A stretch of 18,388 nt of DNA from DATCJU01 sp036562635 (GTDB lineage: Bacteria; Actinomycetota; Actinomycetes; Mycobacteriales; Pseudonocardiaceae), in contig DATCJU010000157.1 in assembly GCA_036562635.1 (NCBI GenBank), positions 1 to 18,388 on the forward strand, given 5' to 3'. Positions 7,465-14,202 of the stretch are shown here, piece after piece. Below the pieces are notes generated by a model, which worked only from the letters and a program-made list of their open reading frames with translations, searched no databases and was not told the DNA's origin. The position numbers and the translations under genes are program-made. The first letter of the stretch is position 1. The number at the start of each line of letters is the position of its first letter.

Positions 7465-7665
7465 TCAGCGGGCCGCCACCCGACGCTCGTCGGGGATCAG
7501 CACCCACAGCACCAGATACACCAGGAACTGCGGCCCCGGCAGGACGCAGGAGAGCACGAAGGCGAGACGCACCACGCCCCGGCTCAGCCCGAACCGGTCG
7601 GCGAGCCCGGCGCACACCCCGCCGATCACTCGTCCCTCCCGGGGACGCACCAGCTCAGCACTCAT
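7465..7665 (-). CDS. PspC-domain small membrane protein
   Basis: A 66-residue protein that is almost entirely a PspC domain: RVIGGVCAGLADRFGLSRGVVRLAFVL followed by a hydrophobic stretch QFLVYLVLWVLIPDE. PspC proteins sit in the cytoplasmic membrane. In enterobacteria PspC takes part in the phage-shock envelope-stress response; for short actinobacterial versions the role is not established. The ATG start at 7665 has TACCGT six bases upstream and only a very close GGAG, so it may be read from a leaderless transcript. It is transcribed away from the P450 gene, sharing a palindrome-rich upstream region. Confidence 0.88.
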   Translation of the reverse strand: MSAELVRPREGRVIGGVCAGLADRFGLSRGVVRLAFVLSCVLPGPQFLVYLVLWVLIPDERRVAAR

Positions 7666-7671
7666 GCTCCG

Positions 7672-7677
7672 ACGGTA
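7672..7677 (-). promoter_or_regulatory. -10-like TACCGT before the PspC gene
   Basis: TACCGT on the minus strand, then exactly six bases, then ATG. The same hexamer and spacing occur before the DUF6191-like gene and the glycosylase gene. Confidence 0.45.
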
Positions 7678-7710
7678 GGCCGGTCGCGGGACACGCGCCG
7701 GTCAACCACT

Positions 7711-7740
7711 CGAACAGTGGACCCCTCTCCCCCTGTTCAC
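7711..7740. repeat. Inverted repeat CGAACAG ... CTGTTCAC in the PspC-P450 intergenic region
   Basis: GAACAG (7712-7717) and CTGTTC (7733-7738) are inverted repeats. They share their sequence with the perfect palindrome at 7778-7792, so the region holds four copies of a GTGAACA-like half-site. Confidence 0.4.
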
Positions 7741-7777
7741 CCCTTACCTCACGGCACGGAATCCAGCACCGTAAGGA

Positions 7778-7792
7778 GTGAACAGTGTTCAC
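7778..7792. promoter_or_regulatory. Perfect 15-base palindrome, probable operator
   Basis: GTGAACA-G-TGTTCAC is a perfect odd palindrome 51 bases before the P450 start. The form is typical of a dimeric regulator site. The regulator is unknown. Confidence 0.5.
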
Positions 7793-7798
7793 GAACTG

Positions 7799-7817
7799 CC
7801 TTCCGCCGGGCGGAAGG
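7799..7817. promoter_or_regulatory. Perfect 19-base palindrome in the P450 leader
   Basis: CCTTCCGCC-G-GGCGGAAGG is a perfect palindrome 26 bases before the P450 start. It could be a second operator or an RNA hairpin in front of the ribosome site AGGGGGAC. Confidence 0.45.
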
Positions 7818-7843
7818 CGAGACCGTGACGAGGGGGACAGACG

Positions 7844-9157
7844 GTGACAGCAGGGCTACGTGCGTTCCGGGAGCTGCGGGTCGGCACGGCGCTGTGGTCC
7901 ACCCGGGCCTACCTGTGGAGCCAGGCGAAACTGGGGGATCCGGCGGCACAACTGCTCACCCGGGGAACCACCCCGCCCTACGCCCTGTACGACCGGATCC
8001 GGGAGCAGGGTCCCCTGGTGACCAGTCGGCTCGGACCGCGGATCAGCGCCTCACACCGGATCGTCAGCCACCTGCTGCGCGACCACCGCCTGGGGGTGGT
8101 GCAGCCGGGCAGGAGAGCCCGCGGCGTGCTGGAACCCCCGGAACCGCTGCCCGAGTGGATCGCCCACCCCATCGTGGACTCCCTGCTCTCCCTCGACCCG
8201 CCCGCGCACACACGCCTGCGCAGACTGGTCTCCCCGTGGTTCACCCCCCGGGCGATCAACCAACGCAGTGAGCAGATCCGCGCGATCGTCGACCACTTCC
8301 TGGACGAACTGGACACGTCCCGACCGGTGGACCTGGTGCGTGAGTTCGCCGTCCGGGTTCCGATCCGGGTGATCAGTGACCTGCTCGGCGTGCCCGATCC
8401 GGACTACCCGCAGTTCGCCCGGTGGGGCTGGATCCTGGGCACCGCACTGGACGGGGCACGCACCCTCAAGGAACTGAACGCGGTACGGACCACCCTGGTG
8501 CAGCTCGACCGGTTCTTCCGGGATCTGATCGAACGTCGTCGTCACGAACCCGGGGACGACGTGATCAGCGGACTGGTGCACAACGCGGGCGGGGAGGAGC
8601 CGGTGACCAGCAGGGAGCTGCTCGCCACGGCACAGCTCCTCCTGCTGGCCGGCTTCGAGACCACGGTGAACATGATCGGCAGCGGAGTGCTAGCCCTGTT
8701 AGACCATCCCACCCAGCGAGACCTGTTGGTGGCCGAACCGGAACGGGCGGCCAACGCGGCGGAGGAGGTGCTGCGTTACGCCTCCCCGGTCCAGTTCACC
8801 GTGCGGGTGGTGCACCGGGAGGTGGAGGTCGAGGGAATTCGCCTGCACCCGGGGGAACAGGTCCTCCTGCTGCTCGGTGGCGCCAACCGGGACCCGCAGG
8901 TGTTCCCCGATCCCGCCCAGTTCGACATCACCAGGGAGAACGCCCGCGAACACCTGGCCTTCTCCGCGGGAGCGCACTACTGCCTGGGTGCCGGACTGGC
9001 CCGCCTGGAGGGAACCGTGGCGCTGGGCGCCCTCTTCCGGCGTTTCCCGCGCCTGGAGCTGGCCGGCACGCCCCGGTATCGCTCGTCCCGACTCATCCAC
9101 GGGATCCAGCACCTGCCGGTACTGCTGGAAGGCCGCCGGGCCCGGGTCGCGAGCTGA
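7844..9157 (+). CDS. Cytochrome P450
   Basis: A 437-residue soluble bacterial P450 that would catalyse an oxygen-dependent oxidation with electrons from a ferredoxin. All family landmarks are present: the I-helix oxygen-binding motif AGFETT at 269-274, ExxR at E308-R311, and the heme loop FSAGAHYCLG with the heme-ligand Cys380. The stretch LLSLDPPAHTRLRRLVSPWFTP (about 115-136) is the usual C-helix region of bacterial class I P450s. The N-terminus, about 40 residues longer than compact bacterial P450s, has no membrane anchor. The GTG start has AGGGGGAC about 8 bases upstream. No ferredoxin, reductase or biosynthetic cluster is adjacent, so the substrate is unknown. Two perfect palindromes upstream suggest a dedicated regulator encoded elsewhere. 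Confidence 0.95.
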   Translation: MTAGLRAFRELRVGTALWSTRAYLWSQAKLGDPAAQLLTRGTTPPYALYDRIREQGPLVTSRLGPRISASHRIVSHLLRDHRLGVVQPGRRARGVLEPPEPLPEWIAHPIVDSLLSLDPPAHTRLRRLVSPWFTPRAINQRSEQIRAIVDHFLDELDTSRPVDLVREFAVRVPIRVISDLLGVPDPDYPQFARWGWILGTALDGARTLKELNAVRTTLVQLDRFFRDLIERRRHEPGDDVISGLVHNAGGEEPVTSRELLATAQLLLLAGFETTVNMIGSGVLALLDHPTQRDLLVAEPERAANAAEEVLRYASPVQFTVRVVHREVEVEGIRLHPGEQVLLLLGGANRDPQVFPDPAQFDITRENAREHLAFSAGAHYCLGAGLARLEGTVALGALFRRFPRLELAGTPRYRSSRLIHGIQHLPVLLEGRRARVAS

Positions 9158-9200
9158 CCGGGACACCCCCGTTCGAGCCGTCCGTCGTCCGGCCCGGTCA
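9155..9200. terminator. Possible shared hairpin spanning two convergent stops
   Basis: TGACCGGG (9155-9162) pairs with CCCGGTCA (9193-9200). The outer bases are the stop codons of the P450 gene and of the minus-strand small gene. The 8-bp stem has a 30-base loop, so it is a weak bidirectional terminator at best. Confidence 0.3.
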
Positions 9201-9374
9201 GGGGCGCATGGTGTCGTCCTCGGGGTCGCGGCGCACCGGTAGCCGAACGACTCCCGAGTCCAGGTCCAACGGCCCGGCGCCGGCTTCGGGGTCCTCCCGG
9301 CGGTGCACCTCGACCCACTGCCGGTGCTCCCGCTGGTGCCGAAGCCCGGGAGTGAACAGCTCGCCGAACGTCAT
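9198..9374 (-). CDS. Small DUF6191-like protein
   Basis: A 58-residue protein of unknown function. It begins MTFGELFTPGLRHQREHRQW and contains GAGPLDLDSGVVRL, the pattern (ELFxPGxRHxxE ... GPxDLxSGxV) I recognise from short actinobacterial DUF6191 proteins. It is hydrophilic, rich in Arg, Glu and Asp, without signal peptide or membrane segment. The frame runs upstream to 9452, but ATG at 9374 matches the family start. TACCGT lies six bases before it and there is no Shine-Dalgarno, suggesting leaderless expression. A 16-bp inverted repeat abuts the start codon. It lies 87 bases downstream of the peptide transporter on the same strand. Confidence 0.72.
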   Translation of the reverse strand: MTFGELFTPGLRHQREHRQWVEVHRREDPEAGAGPLDLDSGVVRLPVRRDPEDDTMRP

Positions 9375-9409
9375 GCGGCCACGGTACGCGGCGGCGTACC
9401 GTGGCCGCA
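9374..9409. repeat. Perfect 16-bp inverted repeat at the start of the small DUF6191-like gene
   Basis: TGCGGCCACGGTACGC (9374-9389) and GCGTACCGTGGCCGCA (9394-9409) are perfect inverted repeats with a GGCG centre. Each arm contains TACCGT in outward orientation. The element could be a terminator for the transporter transcript, an operator, or a symmetrical pair of -10 elements. Confidence 0.6.
9381..9386 (-). promoter_or_regulatory. -10-like TACCGT before the DUF6191-like gene
   Basis: TACCGT on the minus strand, six bases, then ATG; no Shine-Dalgarno. It sits within the 16-bp inverted repeat. Confidence 0.4.
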
Positions 9410-9461
9410 CGGCTCGAACGTCGTGGCCCGGACGTCGCCACGCGCAGGCCACGCGTCCGGA

Positions 9462-10952
9462 TCAGTCGACCCCGCGCATCAACGTCCGGATGCGGTTGGC
9501 GCCCAGCCAGAGCAGGAGACCCAGCACCACCGCGGACAGGCCGATGACCCCGAAGTACACCTTCTCCGGCAGCGTCTCGTACAGCGGCACCACCTGGGCC
9601 GCGATGCCCTGCCCGGCCGCGCTGGCCAGGAACCACATACCCATCATCTGCGACACGAAGGCGGCCGGGGCCAGCTTGGTGGTGACCGACAGGCCAACCG
9701 GCGAGAGCATCAGCTCGGCCACGGTCTGCACCGCGTAGACGGCCAGCAGCCACAGCGGGCTCACCTTGCCATCGGGGTCCAGCACCGACGCCAGGGCGAT
9801 CAGGCCGAACGAGGAGCCGATGATGACCAGTGCGACGGCGAACTTGCGCGGGGTCGACGGCTGCCGCTCGCCCAGCCGCACCCACAGCGCGGCCATCAGC
9901 GGCGCCAGCAGGAAGATGAAGAACGGGTTGGCCGACTGGAACCAGGAGGCGGGAAACTCCCACCCGAACAGGGTGGTGTCCACCCGGTCCGCCGCGTAGA
10001 AGTTCAGCACGTTGGCCGCCTGCTCGAAGATCATCCAGAACAGCACGGCCGCGACGAACAACGGAACGTAGGCCACCAGCCGGGAACGTTCCACCTCGGT
10101 GGTGCGCGGGCTGCGCATCATGACCACGAAGTAGACGATCGGCACCACGATGGCCAGCAGGCTGATCGCGTTGATCACGCTGTCCACGGTCAGGTTGCCG
10201 GTGAGGTGCATCGCCAGGCCGATCAGCACCAGGGCACCCGCAGTCAGCCCGATCCGGGCGATCGCCTTGCCACGCTCGTCCGGCGTGAGCGGGTTGGTGG
10301 GAGCGGCACCGGCGGTGCCGAGGTTGCGGGCGCCGCGCCGGTAGACGATCAGGCCAAGAGCCATGCCGACCGCGGCGGCGCCGAAGCCCAGGTGCCAGTT
10401 GACCTTCTCCCCCAGGTAGCCGGAGACCAGCTGACCGGCGAAGGAGCCGATGTTGATCCCCATGTAGAAGATCGAGAAACCGGCGTCGCGGCGGGTGTCG
10501 TGGTCCTGGTACAAGCCGCCGACCACCGTGGAGATGTTCGGCTTGAGCAGACTGGTGCCCAGCACGATGAGCAGCAGGCCCAGGTAGATGGTGGCGGCGC
10601 CGAGCGGCAGGGCCATGCTGATGTGTCCGAACATGATCAGCACGCCGCCGTAGAACACCGAGCGCTGGGCACCGAGCAACCGGTCGGCGATCCAGCCACC
10701 GGCGAGGGCGGACATGTAGACCGAGGCGCCGTAGACACTCACCAGGGAACTCGCGGTGCCCTTGTCCAGCCCGAGACCACCGTTCACGACGGTGTCGGCC
10801 AGGAAGAAAGCCAGAATGGCCCGCATCCCGTAGTAGGAGAAGCGCTCCCACATCTCGGTGAAGAAGAGCGTGGCCAGGCCTCGGGGGTGCCCGAAGAAGC
10901 CCTTCTCCGCCCTGTTCGGGATCGGGGATGCTGCGCTCGATGTGGCGCTCAC
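9462..10952 (-). CDS. POT-family proton-dependent peptide transporter
   Basis: A 496-residue membrane transporter of the POT/PTR2 branch of the major facilitator superfamily, which imports di- and tripeptides with protons. The family signature ExxERFxYY is intact (E33, E36, R37, F38, Y40, Y41). TSLLKPNISTVVGGLY and DAGFSIFYMGINIGSFAG match the second PTR2 signature region. About 12-14 hydrophobic segments are present, and the C-terminal half has FWMIFEQAANVLNFYA, typical of bacterial DtpT/DtpA proteins. GTG at 10952 is chosen because GGGAGGA lies 9 bases upstream; an in-frame ATG at 10976 lies before that ribosome site and lacks one of its own. A hairpin precedes the ribosome site in the leader. 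Confidence 0.93.
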   Translation of the reverse strand: MSATSSAASPIPNRAEKGFFGHPRGLATLFFTEMWERFSYYGMRAILAFFLADTVVNGGLGLDKGTASSLVSVYGASVYMSALAGGWIADRLLGAQRSVFYGGVLIMFGHISMALPLGAATIYLGLLLIVLGTSLLKPNISTVVGGLYQDHDTRRDAGFSIFYMGINIGSFAGQLVSGYLGEKVNWHLGFGAAAVGMALGLIVYRRGARNLGTAGAAPTNPLTPDERGKAIARIGLTAGALVLIGLAMHLTGNLTVDSVINAISLLAIVVPIVYFVVMMRSPRTTEVERSRLVAYVPLFVAAVLFWMIFEQAANVLNFYAADRVDTTLFGWEFPASWFQSANPFFIFLLAPLMAALWVRLGERQPSTPRKFAVALVIIGSSFGLIALASVLDPDGKVSPLWLLAVYAVQTVAELMLSPVGLSVTTKLAPAAFVSQMMGMWFLASAAGQGIAAQVVPLYETLPEKVYFGVIGLSAVVLGLLLWLGANRIRTLMRGVD

Positions 10953-10981
10953 GGTCTCGTGTCCTCCCGCTGACATGAGCA

Positions 10982-11002
10982 CAGGCCGGGGTCACCGGCC
11001 TG
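10982..11002 (-). promoter_or_regulatory. Hairpin in the leader of the peptide transporter
   Basis: CAGGCCGG (10982-10989) and CCGGCCTG (10995-11002) form a perfect 8-bp stem with a 5-base loop. It lies just upstream of the ribosome site GGGAGGA. It could stabilise or attenuate the transcript. It matches no riboswitch family I know. Confidence 0.4.
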
Positions 11003-11347
11003 GCGTATCCAAGCGAGGTTAAGTCTTTCGGAGTAATCCGTTGCAACTTTTCGTGGCAAGTTTCACGGACCGTAGTCACACTCCTGCGGGGCGGGGTACC
11101 ACCGGCAACCCGCGACAACCCCGGAACCGGGTGCTCACCGTGGGATTCGCCACAACGGGTCACCCACGGTGGTCCCCTCCGGATCCGTTCCCGATCCGGT
11201 TCCACACCGGCACGCATCCGCCCGTTCCCGCGATGCCTCCTCAGCTCACCCACGTGGCGCAACGTGCTCTCGTCGGGAAACTTCCGGGTACCCCATCAAC
11301 GTTTACACTGGCGGTTACCCATCGAGTTCGATAGGAGTGAACGGCTA
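11003..11347. other. Intergenic region between the divergent transporter and CNNM operon
   Basis: No protein gene is supported here. The part at 11020-11060 is relatively AT-rich and should hold the transporter promoter; on the minus strand TTGCAA (11038-11043) and TAACCT are present but 19 bases apart, so the match is poor. At 11302-11307 TTTACA and at 11327-11332 TTCGAT are possible elements on the plus strand with 19-base spacing. ATCGA-GT-TCGAT (11321-11332) is a short palindrome. AGGAG (11333-11337) is a possible ribosome site for the leader ORF. Confidence 0.4.
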
Positions 11348-11442
11348 GTGCGCGACGCGCAGCCGCCTGGATGCAGTACCGAGCCGGGTGAACAACCCGG
11401 CCATCACCCTGTCTCGCCCGGGGACCCCGTCGGGGGGACCCG
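11342..11442 (+). promoter_or_regulatory. Structured leader RNA of the CNNM operon
   Basis: Three hairpins can form in about 100 bases. CGGCT/AGCCG (11342-11346, 11361-11365) encloses GCGC-GAC-GCGC (11350-11360). GCCGGGT-GAACA-ACCCGGC (11383-11401) is a perfect 7-bp stem. A CCCCG sequence near 11425 can pair with the CGGGG of the ribosome site of the first CNNM gene. This could hide that site until the leader ORF is translated. It does not match the M-box or ydaO consensus I can recall. Confidence 0.4.
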
Positions 11443-11446
11443 ATGA
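11348..11446 (+). CDS. Possible proline-rich leader peptide, overlapping the CNNM gene
   Basis: A 32-residue open frame starting at GTG 11348 with AGGAG (11333-11337) ten bases upstream. Its TGA stop overlaps the ATG of the next gene as ATGA, a layout for translational coupling. Seven of the 32 residues are Pro (including a PP pair), with several Gly and two His in a row, and no hydrophobic segment. Pro-rich leader peptides control some enterobacterial magnesium genes (mgtA, mgtC); whether a similar mechanism acts here is inference. The frame also stays open further upstream to about 11264, so GC bias can explain it. I have no homologue in memory. Confidence 0.4.
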   Translation: MRDAQPPGCSTEPGEQPGHHPVSPGDPVGGTR

Positions 11447-12801
11447 ACAACGTCCTGTTCCTCGTTCTCGGACTGATCCTCGTCGTCGTCCTCACCCTCG
11501 GCACGGCCCTGTTCGTCGCCGCGGAGTTCTCCCTCACCGCCCTGGAACGCAGCCAGGTCGACACGCATGTCCAACAGGTCGGCGACCGCCGGGCCCGGCG
11601 GGTGCAGCGGGCACACCGCTCCCTGTCCTTCCAGCTCTCCGGTGCCCAGCTCGGCATCACGATCACCACCCTGGTGACCGGCTTCATCGCCGAACCGGTG
11701 ATCGCCGCGATGCTGCGCCCCGGCCTGGAGGCCGTCGGCCTGCCGAGCGGAGCGGCCCACGGGATCGCGGTGGCTCTCGCCCTCGTGCTGGCCACCACCC
11801 TGTCGATGGTGTTCGGCGAGCTGGTCCCGAAGAACCTGGCCATCACCAAACCGCTGGCCACCGCCAGGGCCGTTGCCGGGCTGCAGTCCGGTTTCTCGAC
11901 ATTCTTCCGCTGGTTGATCAACGCGCTCAACGGATCGGCCAACTGGATAGTGCGGCGGCTGGGTATCGAGCCGGCCGAGGAACTGCGTTCCGCCCGCTCC
12001 CCCCAGGAACTGGGCTCGCTGGTGCGATCCAGTGCCGCTCTGGGCACCCTGGACCCGGGCACGGCGACCCTGCTGGACCGGTCTCTGCGCTTCGGGGACC
12101 GCACCGCCGGTGAGCTGATGACCCCCCGGGTGCGGATCGAGGCGCTGCGGACCGACGCCACGATCACGGATCTGCTGGACACCGCCAGGCGGACCGGGAA
12201 CTCCCGGTTCCCGGTGCACGGCGGCGACCTGGACGACATCCGGGGCGTGGTGCACGTCAAGCAGGCCTTCGCGGTACCTGCCGCACAACGCTCCACCGTC
12301 CGGGTGAGCTCGTTGACCCGCCCGGTCCCCACGGTGCCGGAAACCCTACCCGCCGACGCCCTGCTGGACCGGTTGCGCGACTCGGGCCTACAGATGGCGG
12401 TGGTGGTCGACGAGTACGGCGGCACCGCCGGCCTGGTCACCCTGGAGGACGTCGTCGAGGAGATCGTCGGTGACGTCCGTGACGAGCACGACCGGTTGGA
12501 GGCCGCCCCGATCCGCCCGCTGGGCCGGAGCAGCTGGATGGTCTCCGGGCTGCTGCGCCCGGACGAGGTGGTCGAGGCCACCGGCTTCCGTGTTCCGGAG
12601 GGCGAGTACGAGACCCTGGCCGGGTTCGTGCTGGCCACCCTCGGTCGGATTCCCACCGTGGGGGACGAGGTGCGACGCGACGGGTGGCGGCTGACGGTCA
12701 TGCGGATGGACCGCCACCGCATCGCCGAGCTGCGGATCACCCGGGGCGCCGGGGAACGACCCGGTGCCGCACCCTCTCGGCTCACGCAGGGAGTGGCCTG
12801 A
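11443..12801 (+). CDS. CNNM/CorC-like membrane protein with CBS pair and transporter-associated domain (first of pair)
   Basis: A 452-residue protein of the hemolysin-C/CorC/CNNM family, linked to magnesium or other divalent cation transport or homeostasis. It has an N-terminal CNNM (DUF21) membrane domain (about 1-190) with hydrophobic segments near 4-24, 68-90 and 106-126 and the family motifs FVAAEFSL (24-31), SGAQLGITITTL (66-77) and GELVPKN (125-131). A CBS pair follows (about 218-345), ending in VVVDEYGGTAGLVTLEDVVEEIVGD. A C-terminal CorC/HlyC domain lies at about 360-435. It resembles mycobacterial Rv1842c in length and position before a shorter paralogue. ATG at 11443 has a GGGGGG run five bases upstream. 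The stop TGA shares a base with the next ATG. A structured leader and an overlapping Pro-rich ORF precede it. Confidence 0.93.
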   Translation: MNNVLFLVLGLILVVVLTLGTALFVAAEFSLTALERSQVDTHVQQVGDRRARRVQRAHRSLSFQLSGAQLGITITTLVTGFIAEPVIAAMLRPGLEAVGLPSGAAHGIAVALALVLATTLSMVFGELVPKNLAITKPLATARAVAGLQSGFSTFFRWLINALNGSANWIVRRLGIEPAEELRSARSPQELGSLVRSSAALGTLDPGTATLLDRSLRFGDRTAGELMTPRVRIEALRTDATITDLLDTARRTGNSRFPVHGGDLDDIRGVVHVKQAFAVPAAQRSTVRVSSLTRPVPTVPETLPADALLDRLRDSGLQMAVVVDEYGGTAGLVTLEDVVEEIVGDVRDEHDRLEAAPIRPLGRSSWMVSGLLRPDEVVEATGFRVPEGEYETLAGFVLATLGRIPTVGDEVRRDGWRLTVMRMDRHRIAELRITRGAGERPGAAPSRLTQGVA

Positions 12802-13868
12802 TGAGCGACACCCTGGCCATCACGGTCGCCGTTCTCCTGCTCGTTGCCAACGCCTACTTCGTCGGTGCGGAGTTCGCCCTGATCAGCGCGCGCCGTGACC
12901 GCTTGGAGGCCCTGCGCGAGCAGGGTCATGCCCGTGCCGGGCTGGTGATGCGGGCCGGTGAGGAGATCTCCCTGATGCTCGCCGGGTCCCAGCTCGGTAT
13001 CACCATCTGCTCCCTGGGGCTGGGGGCGCTCGGCGAACCGGCGGTGGCCCACCAGCTGGAGAAGCTACTCGCTCCGCTGGGCGTCCCGGTGGCCCTGCAG
13101 CACGCCATCGCCTTCCCGATCGCGCTGCTGCTGGTGGTCGTCCTGCACATCGTGCTCGGCGAGATGGTGCCCAAGAACATCGCCATCGCCGGACCCGAGC
13201 GCAGCGCACTGCTGCTGGTACCGGGCCTGGTCGCCTTCGTGCGCCTGACCCGACCGATGATCAGCCTGCTCAACGCCATGGCCAACGGGGTGCTGCGCCT
13301 GTTCCGGGTCGAGCCCAAGGACGAGTTGGAGACCGCCTACACCTCGCACGAGCTGGCCGAGATGATCGGTGAGTCCCGCCGGGAGGGACTGCTCGACCCC
13401 TCGGAGCACCGACGGCTGACCCAGGCGCTGTCCTCGGCGGAACGCACGGTCGCCGACGTGGTGGTACCGATCGACTCGCTCACCACCCTCCCGGAGCGTC
13501 CCACGCTCGGGGACGTACAGTCGGCGGTGGCCGCCACCGGCTTCTCCCGGTTCCCACTGCGCACCGCAAGCGGCCGGCTGTCCAACTATCTGCACGTCAA
13601 GGACGTGCTGGACCTGGCGGGTGCGGACCCGACCACCCCGGTGCCCCGGTCCAAGCTGCGCGGTCTGCCCGAGCTGCCCGCCGACGCACGCCTGGACGAG
13701 GCGGTGGCCGCACTGCGCCGCGCCCGCAGCCACCTGGCCAAGGCGGTGGGAGCGGACGGCCGCGAGCTGGGCGTGGTGACCCTGGAGGACCTGGTCGAGG
13801 AGTACGTCGGCACGGTCCGCGACGCGACCCACGTCAACGGCTCCACCCCCGGTCCGACCACACGCTGA
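12801..13868 (+). CDS. CNNM/CorC-like membrane protein, short paralogue (second of pair)
   Basis: A 355-residue paralogue of the preceding protein. It has the CNNM membrane domain with YFVGAEFALISARRDRLEAL (19-38), AGSQLGITICSLGLGALGEP (61-80) and GEMVPKN (120-126), and then a CBS pair ending in VVTLEDLVEEYVGTVRD. It lacks the C-terminal CorC/HlyC domain of its partner, just like mycobacterial Rv1841c relative to Rv1842c. The ATG overlaps the previous stop (TGATG) and has CAGGGAG nine bases upstream, so the two are translationally coupled and probably act together, perhaps as a heterodimer. A strong hairpin follows the stop. Confidence 0.93.
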   Translation: MSDTLAITVAVLLLVANAYFVGAEFALISARRDRLEALREQGHARAGLVMRAGEEISLMLAGSQLGITICSLGLGALGEPAVAHQLEKLLAPLGVPVALQHAIAFPIALLLVVVLHIVLGEMVPKNIAIAGPERSALLLVPGLVAFVRLTRPMISLLNAMANGVLRLFRVEPKDELETAYTSHELAEMIGESRREGLLDPSEHRRLTQALSSAERTVADVVVPIDSLTTLPERPTLGDVQSAVAATGFSRFPLRTASGRLSNYLHVKDVLDLAGADPTTPVPRSKLRGLPELPADARLDEAVAALRRARSHLAKAVGADGRELGVVTLEDLVEEYVGTVRDATHVNGSTPGPTTR

Positions 13869-13871
13869 GTC

Positions 13872-13903
13872 CGGCGGGACCGCCCCGAGGGGTGGTCCCG
13901 CCG
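13872..13903 (+). terminator. Strong terminator after the CNNM pair
   Basis: CGGCGGGACC (13872-13881) pairs with GGTCCCGCCG (13894-13903), continued by a G-T wobble and CCC/GGG around a CGAG loop. The hairpin begins 3 bases after the stop. Confidence 0.85.
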
Positions 13904-14190
13904 CACCGTCCCCGAATCGCCTGGTCAGCAGGCCGGGGCACTCGTCGCCGCCCCCGCACGGGAATGGGAAGCCCCTCTCCGCGCCGGGGCCGTGACGGCA
14001 CGGCGCAAGAACCACATCCGGGACACGGATGCCGCGGGACGCGGAGCAGGCCGAGCAGTCGAGGCAAGCGGGTCGTACGCAGCGCGAACCACGAGGTGGA
14101 ACAGCTGTCGGACGATCCGGGAGGCGACGCCCCGGGCCCGGTACCACGGACCGGAGAGGGGATCGTCCCGGCCACCGATTCCCGGAGCAG
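13904..14190. other. Intergenic region before the glycosylase gene
   Basis: Several frames are open on both strands, but none has a good start or any family I recognise, so I see no gene. ACCACGG (14143-14149) is the inverted partner of CCGTGGT (14193-14199) at the glycosylase -10. Nothing else stands out. Confidence 0.5.
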
Positions 14191-14196
14191 TACCGT
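14191..14196 (+). promoter_or_regulatory. -10-like TACCGT before the glycosylase gene
   Basis: TACCGT is followed by exactly six bases and then the GTG start. There is no Shine-Dalgarno, so a leaderless transcript is likely. No good -35 is visible. Confidence 0.45.
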
Positions 14197-14202
14197 GGTC
14201 GG

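Noticed and set aside
8977..11262. 761-residue minus-strand open frame across the P450 end and the POT gene
   Set aside because: It overlaps the POT gene in another frame and the P450 gene in antisense, and its composition (Arg, Gly, Pro rich) is that of a shadow frame.
11342..11442. M-box or c-di-AMP riboswitch before the CNNM operon
   Set aside because: The hairpins are real possibilities, but I could not match the conserved blocks of either family.
11241..13052. 603-residue minus-strand open frame opposite the CNNM pair
   Set aside because: It is antisense to two clear membrane proteins, rich in Ser, Arg and Thr, with no recognisable family.
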